Below are positions 14,595 to 24,015 of a stretch of DNA of 64,000 nt, in pieces; within the stretch, counting starts at the first letter, position 1; the number at the start of each line of letters is the position of its first letter. The stretch lies in the NCBI RefSeq assembly GCF_001679665.1, contig NZ_CP013244.1, forward strand, positions 1,240,001-1,304,000, given 5' to 3'. This DNA is from Candidatus Viadribacter manganicus. Lineage in GTDB: Bacteria > Pseudomonadota > Alphaproteobacteria > Caulobacterales > Aquidulcibacteraceae. The position numbers and the translations under genes are program-made. Under the pieces are notes generated by a model. That model saw only the letters and a program-made list of their open reading frames with translations. It did not search any database and had not been told where the DNA came from.

Positions 14595-16955
14595 ATGTTC
14601 CGCCGGCTCCGCGCCAAACTCACCTTCATGTACGCGGGGCTGTTCAGCATTGCCCTGCTGATGATCGGCGTGGTCGCTTACTTCGTCATCGCCGACAACA
14701 CCCAAAAGCTCGCCGAACAACAACTCGCGAGCACGGCGCAAGTGTTCACGCAAATCTGGGATGCACGGCTCGACCATTTGCAGGATGCAGCTGAGCGAAC
14801 CGCGCACGCTCAAGGGCTGGCCGCTGCCGTCGACACACGCGACGATGCGCAAATCCGCGCCCGTCTTGGCGAGCTCCGAACGGTTTCGAATGCCGACATC
14901 GCGTTTGTGGTCACGCACGAAGGCTTGATCATCAGCGAAACTGGCGCGAGCGCCTCAATGTCGCCCGGCTTGCAAATGGCGCTCACACAAAGCGATCCCG
15001 GCCCCGGCGTGCTGCGCCAAAGCGGTGAGCTCTTCCAAGGCGCCGCCGCCGATTTGCCGAACCAGCAAGGATGGGTGATCGCCGCCGCACGTCTCGGCTC
15101 GCAACAGATGGATGCGATCCGCGCGCTTTCGGCGATACCGGTCGATGCCACAACCTTCGTGCGCGATGGTCAGCGCTGGACCGATGGCCAAGAGGGCGCC
15201 GACCATACCACTCTCAGCACATTCATCGAGCAATCTCTACGCAGTGAACGCGATGGCGCGCGTGAATTGCGGACCCAGAACGAGAAGGCCATCGCGCTTG
15301 CAGCCCCACTGGCATCGCTCGACGGCACGCAGGCAGTTCTACTGCTGCGCCATTCGCCATCGAGCGGGATTTCGCCCTATGGCACGCTCCTCAGCACGCT
15401 GATCGCCATTGGCCTGACCGGCGTTGCGTTGTTGATCGCTGGCACTTGGTTCTTGGCGCGCGGAATCACACAACCGCTCTCAACGCTCGAAGCGGCAGCG
15501 CGCAAATTGCGCGAAGGCGTCTACGAAACAGTCGTCGTCGGCACCAAAGATGAGCTTTCGCGCGTGGCTGAGAGCTTCAACGCAATGACTGCCGCCATTC
15601 GGGAGCGCGAGCGCCGGATCACGCAGCTGGCCTTTCACGACAGCGAGACCCGTCTCCCGAACCGCGTCGCGTTGGAGCGCAAGCTCAATGCCGCCGCGCG
15701 GCCTGAACGGCTTTATCTCGCGGCCATTGGTGTTGATCGCTTCGCGCACGTGCGCGGCGCTATCGGTTACGCACTTGCTGGCGAACTGGTGCGCCAGCTT
15801 GGCGCTCGCCTTGCACACCTTGCGCCCAACGCGCCGATGGCGAGACTCTCAAGCGATGTGCTGGGTGTCGCATTCATCGCGACCAGCGAAGCCGACGCCC
15901 TAAAGCGCGCGCACGCCTTGATCGCCAACCTCGAACAATCCGTGTCGCTTGGCGAGCAGATCGTCGATGTCCAGGTAACGATTGGCATCGCGCAACCAGG
16001 CGGCAAAGAAGAAACATCATCTGCGATGATCGAGCGCGCTTCGATCGCCCTCGATCAGACCCGCCAGCGCGGCCAAAAGGCCGGTATGTATGACGAAGCC
16101 GCATACGGCGATCCGGCGCGCACGCTTTCGCTCATGGGCGAAATGCGCCGCGCACTTGAAACCGGCGCAATCTATCTCGCACACCAACCGAAATACAATT
16201 TCCGCACTGGACGCATCGACAGCGCGGAAACCTTGGTGCGCTGGCGCCACCCAACCCGCGGCAACATCGCCCCGGATCTTTTCGTGCCCATGGCCGAAGA
16301 GACAGGACACATCCGCGCGCTCACGGAATGGGTGTTGGAACGCGCTATCGCCGATCAGCTCGCGTTCAAGGCTGCCGGCCACCCGATCAAGCTCGCCGTC
16401 AACATCTCAGCGCGCTTGTTGAGCGACAATGAATTCGCACGCCACGCCACCGCGCTCGCACGCCAGGCGCCGCATCAGCTCTGCTTTGAGATCACCGAAA
16501 CGGCCGTGATCGACAATCCCGTTGCAGCGCTTGAAAACATCGAAATGTTCGCGGCCGCGGGCGTACACATCGCGATCGACGATTACGGCGCCGGCCTTTC
16601 CTCGCTTGCGTACCTCAAGCAATTGCCGGCGCACGAACTGAAGATCGACAAACTCTTCATCCAGAACATCACCATGAGCCAGCGCGATGCGCTGCTGGTG
16701 CGCTCGACGATCGACCTCGCGCACGGTCTCGGCATGGCGCTTACCGCGGAGGGCGTCGAAACGCCGGCGGCATTTGCGCTGCTCGCGAGCATGAATTGCG
16801 ATCTCGCACAGGGTTATTTGATCTCGCGGCCCGTTTCGGTTGACGAACTTGTAGCTCTGCTCAACGACGAACGGCGTCTGCAATTTTACAAGCAGACGGC
16901 ATTGGGTGCGCCACCACAGCTTGCCGCGACGCCGCAGCAGCCAAAACAGGCTTAG
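14595..16955 (+). CDS. Membrane c-di-GMP phosphodiesterase: sensor-HAMP-GGDEF(degenerate)-EAL
   Basis: This 786-residue inner membrane signalling protein has TM1 at about 10-33, a periplasmic double-Cache-like region, TM2 at about 265-290, and HAMP at about 290-345. A GGDEF domain follows whose signature is lost (ARLSSDVLGVAF), so no cyclase activity is expected. The EAL domain has E545 in ETLVRW (normally EAL or EVL), NISARLL, FEITET, IDDYG, LKIDK and AEGVET. All usual metal and catalytic residues are therefore kept, and it should hydrolyse c-di-GMP. It overlaps the convergent Lrp gene by 4 bases. Confidence 0.9.
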   Translation: MFRRLRAKLTFMYAGLFSIALLMIGVVAYFVIADNTQKLAEQQLASTAQVFTQIWDARLDHLQDAAERTAHAQGLAAAVDTRDDAQIRARLGELRTVSNADIAFVVTHEGLIISETGASASMSPGLQMALTQSDPGPGVLRQSGELFQGAAADLPNQQGWVIAAARLGSQQMDAIRALSAIPVDATTFVRDGQRWTDGQEGADHTTLSTFIEQSLRSERDGARELRTQNEKAIALAAPLASLDGTQAVLLLRHSPSSGISPYGTLLSTLIAIGLTGVALLIAGTWFLARGITQPLSTLEAAARKLREGVYETVVVGTKDELSRVAESFNAMTAAIRERERRITQLAFHDSETRLPNRVALERKLNAAARPERLYLAAIGVDRFAHVRGAIGYALAGELVRQLGARLAHLAPNAPMARLSSDVLGVAFIATSEADALKRAHALIANLEQSVSLGEQIVDVQVTIGIAQPGGKEETSSAMIERASIALDQTRQRGQKAGMYDEAAYGDPARTLSLMGEMRRALETGAIYLAHQPKYNFRTGRIDSAETLVRWRHPTRGNIAPDLFVPMAEETGHIRALTEWVLERAIADQLAFKAAGHPIKLAVNISARLLSDNEFARHATALARQAPHQLCFEITETAVIDNPVAALENIEMFAAAGVHIAIDDYGAGLSSLAYLKQLPAHELKIDKLFIQNITMSQRDALLVRSTIDLAHGLGMALTAEGVETPAAFALLASMNCDLAQGYLISRPVSVDELVALLNDERRLQFYKQTALGAPPQLAATPQQPKQA

Positions 16956-17434
16956 GTGTCGCCCAAGGGTAAAGCAGTCGTGTCCTTGAGGTGCTCGAGG
17001 ATGATGGAGCTTTCCATGTGCGCGATCGCTGCGCAGCGCAGGAGCTTTGATTGCACGATCTCTTGGAAGTGCGGCAGGTCTCGGGCGACAACCTTGATCA
17101 AATAGTCGGTCTCGCCTGTCGTCATCACGCATAGTGTGACTTCATCCATGCGCTCAACGAGATCGCGAAAGGCCCGCACGTTGGCCGCCGCGTGATCGCG
17201 CAAACGCACACGGATGATTGCCGAACACGTAAGCCCCGCCAGCTTGGGCTCAAGCACGCCAACAATGCCGCGCAGGACGCCGAATTCCTTCAACCGCGCG
17301 AGGCGCCGGGAGACCTGACTGGGCGACACGGCGGCCAAGTCCGCCAGCTCCGCCTGTGAAACAGACGCGTCCTTCTGGACCGCGCCCAGAAGGCGCCGAT
17401 CCGCCTCATCCAACTCGATTTCATCACGTTTCAT
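16952..17434 (-). CDS. Lrp/AsnC-family transcriptional regulator
   Basis: This 160-residue protein has an N-terminal winged helix-turn-helix (DEADRRLLGAVQKDASVSQA; SPSQVSRRLARLKEFGV) and a C-terminal RAM effector-binding domain (CVMTTGETDYLIKVVARDL). It is divergent from the 2-oxoacid dehydrogenase operon, with a 15-base palindrome typical of Lrp sites between them. This is the arrangement of BkdR and other amino-acid-responsive regulators. It probably senses a branched-chain or aromatic amino acid and controls the operon; the ligand is not readable. Confidence 0.88.
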   Translation of the reverse strand: MKRDEIELDEADRRLLGAVQKDASVSQAELADLAAVSPSQVSRRLARLKEFGVLRGIVGVLEPKLAGLTCSAIIRVRLRDHAAANVRAFRDLVERMDEVTLCVMTTGETDYLIKVVARDLPHFQEIVQSKLLRCAAIAHMESSIILEHLKDTTALPLGDT

Positions 17435-17454
17435 GCGAATTGAACACTAATCTT

Positions 17455-17469
17455 GCATCAATCATGCAT
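17455..17469. promoter_or_regulatory. Lrp-type palindrome TGCAT-N5-ATGCA
   Basis: A perfect 5-bp inverted repeat around CAATC lies in the AT-rich gap between the Lrp regulator and the E1 gene, 21 bases before the regulator start. Its size and symmetry fit Lrp/AsnC binding sites, so it is the likely control site for both directions. Confidence 0.55.
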
Positions 17470-17533
17470 ATAATGACAACAAACCGATCAAATTGCACGG
17501 AAATTGCGTCCGAATAGCAGTATTTTCGGCAAA

Positions 17534-19612
17534 ATGAGCGCCCAACCGAAGTCCGCCCCCAAGCCCGCCGTCCAAACAGACTGGCGCCGCGTCGTTGCGC
17601 TCGTTCAGTGCTCGCGCGCCATGGACGCGATCGAGGAGCGCGAGCTCGTCCCCGGAAAGAAGATTTTCTACCAGTTCAGCGCGCGCGGGCACGACATGGC
17701 GCAAGTGCTGTTAGGCTTACACCTCACCCACCCCAAAGACGCGATGTGCGGTTACTACCGCTCGCGCCCGATCCTGCTCTCGCTTGGCGTTGCACTTGAA
17801 GATGCGCTCGGCTCAGCGATGGGGCGCGCCGGAGGCTACAGTGACGGCCGCGATATCGGCGTCGTGTTCAACTATCCGAACGCCAACGGCGCTTCGGCTC
17901 TACCCATGTGCGGCGGCGTCGGCGCGCAATACACGCCAACCGCCGGCTACGCCCAAGCCATCGAATACGCAAAGAACGTTCTTGGCGATCGCAGCTACGA
18001 TGGCGCCATCAGCGTCGTGCTCGGCGGCGATGCGTCTGTGGCGACGAACGGTTTCTGGTCGGCGCTGACGATGGCGACAACGCTGAAACTGCCAATGCTC
18101 TTCTACATCGAGGACAACGGCTTTGGCATTTCGACGCCCGGTTGGCTGCAAACGCCAGGCCAAAATATCGCCAAGAACCTTGCCAGTTTCTCAGGCTTGA
18201 AGATTTGCGACGGCGACGGCTGCGATCCAAGCGAAGCATCTGAACTTATCGCGGATGGCGTTAGTCACGTGCGCGCCGGAAACGGCCCCGCGCTCGTTCA
18301 CCTCACTGTTCCACGGCTTCAGGGCCATTCCTTCCAAGACACTCAAGCCTACAAATCCAAAGACGTGGTGGATGCAGAATGGGCGCGCGACCCATTGCCG
18401 AAATTGAAGGCGCACGTTGTCCCCTCGCTGATGACCGAGAAGGAATGGGACGCCTCCCAAGCCGAAATTGAAGAGAATGTCCGCCGCGCGGCGCAAGTTG
18501 CAGACCAGCGACCGGTGAGCGATCCATCCCAGGTGACGCGCTTCGTCTTTAGCGAAGATGGCGTCGTTCAAGATGAAGGCGGCATGCTAAACGCCGGCTA
18601 TTCGGCGCCGCCAACCAGCGCTGAGCCCAAGCCCGAAGGCGCGCGCATCAATATGATCACCGCGATACGCCGCGTGCTCGACCACGAGCTCGCGGTAAAT
18701 CCGCGTGTGCTGGTGTTTGGCGAAGACGTCGGCCCCAAAGGCGGCGTGCACGGCGTGACGCTCGGCTTGCAGGAAAAGTTCGGGCAAGAGCGCGTGTTCG
18801 ACACCTCGCTATCCGAAGAAGGCATTATCGGCCGAGCTGTCGGCATGGCGATCGCCGGATTAATGCCGGTGCCGGAAATTCAATTCCGCAAATACGCCGA
18901 TCCTGCCTGCGAACAAATCAACGATTGCGGCACGATGCGCTGGCGCACAGCCAATCGCTTCGCCGCGCCGATGGTCGTGCGCATGCCGGTCGGTTTCTTC
19001 AAGTGCGGCGATCCCTGGCACTCGCAAACGAACGAGGTGCAGTTCGTGCATAGCCCGGGTTGGCGCGTCGCTTGCCCGTCTAATGCAGAAGATGCCGTCG
19101 GCCTCCTGCGCACCGCGCTACGCGGCAACGATCCGGTGATGTTCCTCGAACATCGCAACATGCTCGACGCGGCAAGCGCGCGCCGCCCCTATCCGGGTGA
19201 CGATTTTGCACTGCCGTTTGGCATCGCAAAACGCGTCCGCGCCGGCGACGACATTACGATCGTTGCGTGGGGCGCGATGGTGGAGCGTTGCGAACAAGCG
19301 ACCGAAAAAGCAGGCGTCAGCGCTGACATCTTGGATCTTCGCACGCTGGCGCCGTGGGACAGCAAGTCAGTTCTCGCCTCGGTGAAACGCACCCATCGCT
19401 GCTTCATCGTACACGAAGATATCGGCACTGGCGGCTTCGGCGCGGAGATCGCGGCTGTCGTTGCAGATCAGGCGTTCCTTGATCTCGACGCGCCGGTAGC
19501 GCGCATGACGATGCCAGACATCCCATCGCCGCACCATCCGGATCTAATGGAATGGGCGCTCCCGTCTGTCGAACGCATCGCCGCGAAGATGCAAGAATTG
19601 GTGCGCTTCTGA
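17534..19612 (+). CDS. 2-oxoacid dehydrogenase E1, fused alpha and beta subunits
   Basis: This 692-residue thiamine-diphosphate enzyme decarboxylates a 2-oxoacid and acylates the E2 lipoyl group. The alpha half (about 1-330) has the ThDP motif GGDASVATNGFWSAL ending in EDNGFGIST. The beta half (about 370-692) has VLVFGEDVGPKGGVHG, DTSLSEEGIIG and the C-terminal transketolase fold. Branched-chain-type E1 is usually two genes, and fused versions occur in several phyla. The ATG at 17534 is chosen as the first plausible start, though its ribosome site is weak. The E2 and aminotransferase follow. Substrate could be branched-chain oxoacids or, given the neighbours, phenylpyruvate. Confidence 0.88.
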   Translation: MSAQPKSAPKPAVQTDWRRVVALVQCSRAMDAIEERELVPGKKIFYQFSARGHDMAQVLLGLHLTHPKDAMCGYYRSRPILLSLGVALEDALGSAMGRAGGYSDGRDIGVVFNYPNANGASALPMCGGVGAQYTPTAGYAQAIEYAKNVLGDRSYDGAISVVLGGDASVATNGFWSALTMATTLKLPMLFYIEDNGFGISTPGWLQTPGQNIAKNLASFSGLKICDGDGCDPSEASELIADGVSHVRAGNGPALVHLTVPRLQGHSFQDTQAYKSKDVVDAEWARDPLPKLKAHVVPSLMTEKEWDASQAEIEENVRRAAQVADQRPVSDPSQVTRFVFSEDGVVQDEGGMLNAGYSAPPTSAEPKPEGARINMITAIRRVLDHELAVNPRVLVFGEDVGPKGGVHGVTLGLQEKFGQERVFDTSLSEEGIIGRAVGMAIAGLMPVPEIQFRKYADPACEQINDCGTMRWRTANRFAAPMVVRMPVGFFKCGDPWHSQTNEVQFVHSPGWRVACPSNAEDAVGLLRTALRGNDPVMFLEHRNMLDAASARRPYPGDDFALPFGIAKRVRAGDDITIVAWGAMVERCEQATEKAGVSADILDLRTLAPWDSKSVLASVKRTHRCFIVHEDIGTGGFGAEIAAVVADQAFLDLDAPVARMTMPDIPSPHHPDLMEWALPSVERIAAKMQELVRF

Positions 19613-20826
19613 TGGCTGACACCACCAACATCGTGATGCCGCTCGAGCAAGAAGGTTCCAAGTCGGTCATTCGCGCCTGGCTGAAAAAGGTTGGCGAGCC
19701 GGTACGGCGCGATGAACCGATCGTCGAGCTTGAGACGGATAAGGTTGCGGTCGAGGTGCCCTCTCCCAGCGATGGCATACTGGCCTCGATTGCGCTGAAC
19801 GAAGGGGACGAAGCAGCGCCAGGGGCAACGCTTGGCGTTCTTTCACTTTCATCTGCATTGCCAGACGCGGCGACATCGCGCGCCCAGCAAAGCCAGAGGA
19901 CTGAACAACAATCTTCTATTGCCATAACACCGCGAACCGACGATGGACCCGAGAGGCGGCTTTCGCCGCTGGTGAAGCGTCTTCTCTCAGATCACAAGCT
20001 CGATGCGGCGGAAGTTGCAGGCACCGGACGCGATGGACGCATCACGCACAAGGACGTGCAAGATCACCTCGCACGCGGCCCCACCAAATCGGGTGCGAAA
20101 GCTTCAACGCCCGCCGCGCCAGTTAAGGGCGGAAAAATTCCCCACGATGCGATGCGGCGTTCGATTGGCGAGCACATGTCGCGTTCGGTCGCGATCGCCC
20201 CGCATGTAACCGCCGTGTTCGAAGCCGACTTCTCGGCCATCATTGCCCACCGCAATAAGCACAAAGAAGCCTACGCAAAGGCCGGCGCTCCACTCACCTT
20301 CTCCGCCTACATTATTCGCGCCGCCGCCGAAGCGATGAAGGTCTCCCCCAACGTCAACGCACGCTGGCACGACGATTTCCTCGAAGTGTTCGAGGACATC
20401 AATATCGGAATGGGCGTGGCGCTGGGCGACAAGGGCTTGATCGTTCCGGTGATCAAGCGCGCGCAGACCCTAAGCTTGAAAGAAACTGCGGGCCAACTTG
20501 GCGACGTCACCGAGAGGGCGCGCAAGAACCAGCTTAGGCCCGCCGACGTGCAAGGCGGGACCTTCACGATTTCGAACCACGGTGTTTCGGGCTCACTCGT
20601 CGCGACGCCGATCATCATCAACCAGCCGCAGTCGGCGATCCTCGGCGTCGGCAAGCTGGAAAAGCGCGTTGTCGTGCGCGATGTCGGCGGCGCGGACGCA
20701 ATGGTGATCAAGCCGATGGCCTACGTTTCACTCACCATCGATCACCGCGTGCTCGATGGCCATCAAACCAACGCCTGGCTCACGCGCTTCGTCGAAGTGC
20801 TGGCAACTTGGCCTCTAGCAGACTGA
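19612..20826 (+). CDS. Dihydrolipoamide acyltransferase E2 of the 2-oxoacid dehydrogenase complex
   Basis: This 404-residue E2 starts at ATG 19612 inside a TGATG overlap with the E1 stop, so the two are coupled. It has one N-terminal lipoyl domain with K44 in ELETDKVAVEV, a linker, an E3-binding domain (LSPLVKRLLSDHKLDAAEVAG at about 120-155), and a catalytic domain ending with the active site TIDHRVLDG. No E3 (lipoamide dehydrogenase) gene is in the window, so E3 must be shared. Acyl specificity is undetermined. Confidence 0.9.
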   Translation: MADTTNIVMPLEQEGSKSVIRAWLKKVGEPVRRDEPIVELETDKVAVEVPSPSDGILASIALNEGDEAAPGATLGVLSLSSALPDAATSRAQQSQRTEQQSSIAITPRTDDGPERRLSPLVKRLLSDHKLDAAEVAGTGRDGRITHKDVQDHLARGPTKSGAKASTPAAPVKGGKIPHDAMRRSIGEHMSRSVAIAPHVTAVFEADFSAIIAHRNKHKEAYAKAGAPLTFSAYIIRAAAEAMKVSPNVNARWHDDFLEVFEDINIGMGVALGDKGLIVPVIKRAQTLSLKETAGQLGDVTERARKNQLRPADVQGGTFTISNHGVSGSLVATPIIINQPQSAILGVGKLEKRVVVRDVGGADAMVIKPMAYVSLTIDHRVLDGHQTNAWLTRFVEVLATWPLAD

Positions 20827-20836
20827 AAGCAGACCC

Positions 20837-21997
20837 ATGATTGAATCGCTCGCGCCGAAAGCGCCGGATCCGCTTCTCAAGATCATCAAAATGTATCGCG
20901 AGGATCCGCGCACCGACAAGATCGACCTCGGCGTCGGTGTCTACAAGGATGGCGAGGGCAACACGCCGGTAATGCGCGCCGTGAAAGACGCAGAAGCGCT
21001 CCTGCTCGCCGGCCAAAAGACAAAGACGTATGTCGGCCAGCAGGGCGACGTCGATTTCCTGAAACTCGTCGGGCAACTCGCTTTCGGTGCGATGTCGCGC
21101 GAATTCGTTTCAATTCAAGCCGTGGGCGGCACGGGTGCGCTGCGGCTCGGTTGCGACCTACTGCGCGAAGCGGGCGCCAAGCGCGTGCTGCTGCCGGCGC
21201 CGTGCTGGCCGAACCATCCTTCGATCGTGCGGGCGGCGCGGCTTGAGCCGATCGACGCGCCATTCTTCAATATCACCGAACAGCGCATCGACATGGACGC
21301 GCTCATCGCTAGCTTCGCGCAAGCAGAGCGCGGCGACGGCGTCATCCTGCAAGCGTGCTGCCACAATCCGCTGGGCGCCGATTTCTCGCTTGAACAATGG
21401 ACCCAGCTCGCCGCAGCGCTGAATGCTCGAGGCATCATTGCGTTCGTCGACCTCGCCTATCAAGGTTTTGGCGATGGCATTGACGAAGACGTGGCGGGCG
21501 CGCGCCGGCTTTTGGAGCAAGTGCCTGAGGCGATCATTGCGATTTCGGAGGCGAAGTCCTTCGGCATCTATCGAGAACGCGTCGGCGCGCTCTTCGTCAA
21601 AGCGGCGGAGAAATCTCGCGCTGCGGTGATGAGCAATCTCGCCGCTATTGCACGTGCAAACTACTCGATGCCGCCGGATCATGGCGCGGCGATCGTGCGC
21701 GAAGTCTTGAGCGACGAAAAGCTGCGCGCGTCGTGGCGCGAGGAACTCGATCAGATTCGCTCGCACATAAAGCGCACGCGTCGCCAACTCGCCGCGGCGC
21801 GCGTAAACTCAATGCCGATGCACTTGATCGCCGATCAAAAGGGCATGTTCTCGACCTTGCCCCTCGACGGCGCCCAAGTGACGAGATTGCGCGAGCAACA
21901 CGGAATCTACATGACAGATTCCGCGCGCATCAATGTCGCTGGCCTGCGAGAAGCTGACATACCCCGCTTCGTCGAAGCACTGAAGGCTGTCGCTTAG
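20837..21997 (+). CDS. Aspartate/aromatic amino acid aminotransferase (class I)
   Basis: This 386-residue PLP enzyme has the internal-aldimine lysine K240 in ISEAKSFGIYRERVG, the cofactor-binding FVDLAYQGFGDG, and the substrate-carboxylate arginine in RINVAGL. It starts LAPKAPDPLLKIIKMYREDP, as in TyrB/AspC enzymes. It lies 10 bases after E2 in one operon, suggesting that the amino acid deaminated here feeds the dehydrogenase. With paaZ next to it, phenylalanine to phenylpyruvate is a natural reading, though TyrB-type enzymes are broad. It overlaps the convergent paaZ by 4 bases. Confidence 0.88.
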   Translation: MIESLAPKAPDPLLKIIKMYREDPRTDKIDLGVGVYKDGEGNTPVMRAVKDAEALLLAGQKTKTYVGQQGDVDFLKLVGQLAFGAMSREFVSIQAVGGTGALRLGCDLLREAGAKRVLLPAPCWPNHPSIVRAARLEPIDAPFFNITEQRIDMDALIASFAQAERGDGVILQACCHNPLGADFSLEQWTQLAAALNARGIIAFVDLAYQGFGDGIDEDVAGARRLLEQVPEAIIAISEAKSFGIYRERVGALFVKAAEKSRAAVMSNLAAIARANYSMPPDHGAAIVREVLSDEKLRASWREELDQIRSHIKRTRRQLAAARVNSMPMHLIADQKGMFSTLPLDGAQVTRLREQHGIYMTDSARINVAGLREADIPRFVEALKAVA

Positions 21998-24012
21998 GCG
22001 GCGTTCATCGTCAGCAGATCGTACGCGGCGACGGTGTCACCATCGCGATTGGTGACGACGACATCCCAGCGCACTTCGCCTTGATCGGGCCGGCGTAAGG
22101 TCTTGTCCTTGACGGTCAACGCCACCTCAACGGTATCGCCTGGCTTCACCGGCTTCACGAAGCGCAGATTGTCGAGACCATAGTTCGCGAGCACAGGGCC
22201 TGGATCGGGATCGACGAACAATCCCGCCGCGAACGCCAAAATAAGATAGCCATGCGCGACGCGTCCGCCAAAGAGCGGATTGGCCTTCGCGGCTTGCTCA
22301 TCCATGTGGGCGTAGAAGGTATCGCCAGTGAAATGCGCGAAGTGTTCGATATCTTCGAGCGTGATCTCGCGCGCTTTGGTTTTCAATTGATACCCGATCG
22401 GCAAGTCATGGAACTTGCGCCGAAACGGATGCTGCTCGGCATTCTCAGTCGGCATGCCGGCAATGTAACGGTTGACGATCGCAGCGAGTGTCCGCGGATG
22501 GCCCTGCAGAGCCGTGCGTTGCATGTAGTGGGTTACGCCGCGAATGCCGCCCATCTCTTCGCCGCCACCGGCGCGGCCAGGGCCGCCATGAATCATGTGC
22601 GGCATCGGCGCGCCGTGGCCGGTGCTCTCCTTTGCGCTATCGCGATCAATGAACGCGATGCGGCCGTGGAATGAACCTGAATCGAGCACGACGTCTTGGG
22701 CGAATGTCGTGTCGTAGCTGAAGACACTCATCACCAGCGAGCCCTTGCCGCGATTGACAAGATCAAACACCTCGTTGCGCTGTGCGTACGGCATCAATGT
22801 CGCCACCGGACCGAAAGCTTCCACCTCATGCACAGCGCCCGCCTCGAACGGCGCGTCACAACGGATGAGAACCGGAGAGATAAAGGCGCCCTTCTCGTTG
22901 ACCGGGCTCGCGTTCGGGTCGCCGTAGACGATGGCGCCGTCTCGCGCGATCTCGGCTATCTTGGCGCGGACATCCTCGCGCTGCGAGGTGCTGACAAGCG
23001 CGCCCATCCTTGTTGCTTCATCACGCGGATCGCCGATCGTAATCTTGGCAAGACGGGCCGTTATCGCTTCTTGCGCCACATCGATGACAGATGCAGGCGC
23101 GAAGGCGCGGCGAATTGCGGTGCACTTTTGGCCGGCCTTAACCGTCATCTCCTTGGTGACCTCTTTGATAAAGAGATCGAACTCGGGCGAATCCGGGGTG
23201 GCGTCGGGCCCAAGCACCGAGGCGTTGAGCGAATCCTGCTCAGCTACGAAACGTACGCTCTCGCGCTGCACCACCGGATGGCTCTTCAGCTTTGCGGCCG
23301 TTTGCGCCGAACCGGTGAACGAAACCACGTCCTGCGATGTGAGATGATCAAAAAGATCGCCGACGCCGCCCACGATAAGCTGCAGCGTCCCAGGCGGAAG
23401 CACGTTTGCGCCAAGCATAATGCGGACGGCAGCTTCCGTAAGGTACGCTGTCGCGCTGGCAGGCTTCACGATCGCGGGCACGCCTGCCAAGAACGTGACC
23501 GCGAGCTTTTCCAACATTCCCCAGACCGGGAAGTTGAACGCGTTGATGTGCACGGCGACACCTTGGAGTGAGGTGTAGACGTGCAAGCCTTGAAAAGTGC
23601 CGTTGCGCGATAGCGCTTCGACGTTGCCGTCGATCAGGATGCGATCATTAGGAAGCTCGCGACGGCCCTTGCCTTGATAGACCGCGAATGTGCCGATGCC
23701 GCCGTCGATATCGATCCAGGCGTCGGCCTTTGTTGCGCCCGTATTGTAGCTGAGCTCGTAAAGCTCCTCCTTGTGCGCTGTTAGCGCATCAGCGAGCGCC
23801 TTCAGCATTTTTGCGCGATCGTGGAAGGTCATCGCTTGCAGCTTCGAGGCGCCAACGCTTCGCGCATGCTTCAGCATCGCTGCGAAATCCAAACCCTGCG
23901 ACGAGGTCAGCGCGACGACGTCGCCGTCGATGGCCGAGCGCAGTTCGGCTAGCCCACCGCTTCCCGCGACCCAGTGGCCTTCGGCGTAGTTTTGCAGCGT
24001 GATCGGTTTCAT
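21994..24012 (-). CDS. paaZ: PaaZ: oxepin-CoA hydrolase / semialdehyde dehydrogenase
   Basis: This 672-residue bifunctional enzyme opens the oxepin-CoA ring and oxidises the resulting 3-oxo-5,6-dehydrosuberyl-CoA semialdehyde. The N-terminal aldehyde dehydrogenase domain (about 1-520) has VAEQDSLNASV with the general base and catalytic C297 in GQKCTAIRR. The C-terminal MaoC-type hydratase (about 540-672) has FTGDTFYAHMDEQAAKANPL and VAHGYLIL. The length matches the E. coli protein, so the fusion is intact. It forms a minus-strand unit with paaG, 3 bases apart. Confidence 0.95.
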   Translation of the reverse strand: MKPITLQNYAEGHWVAGSGGLAELRSAIDGDVVALTSSQGLDFAAMLKHARSVGASKLQAMTFHDRAKMLKALADALTAHKEELYELSYNTGATKADAWIDIDGGIGTFAVYQGKGRRELPNDRILIDGNVEALSRNGTFQGLHVYTSLQGVAVHINAFNFPVWGMLEKLAVTFLAGVPAIVKPASATAYLTEAAVRIMLGANVLPPGTLQLIVGGVGDLFDHLTSQDVVSFTGSAQTAAKLKSHPVVQRESVRFVAEQDSLNASVLGPDATPDSPEFDLFIKEVTKEMTVKAGQKCTAIRRAFAPASVIDVAQEAITARLAKITIGDPRDEATRMGALVSTSQREDVRAKIAEIARDGAIVYGDPNASPVNEKGAFISPVLIRCDAPFEAGAVHEVEAFGPVATLMPYAQRNEVFDLVNRGKGSLVMSVFSYDTTFAQDVVLDSGSFHGRIAFIDRDSAKESTGHGAPMPHMIHGGPGRAGGGEEMGGIRGVTHYMQRTALQGHPRTLAAIVNRYIAGMPTENAEQHPFRRKFHDLPIGYQLKTKAREITLEDIEHFAHFTGDTFYAHMDEQAAKANPLFGGRVAHGYLILAFAAGLFVDPDPGPVLANYGLDNLRFVKPVKPGDTVEVALTVKDKTLRRPDQGEVRWDVVVTNRDGDTVAAYDLLTMNAA

Positions 24013-24015
24013 GAC

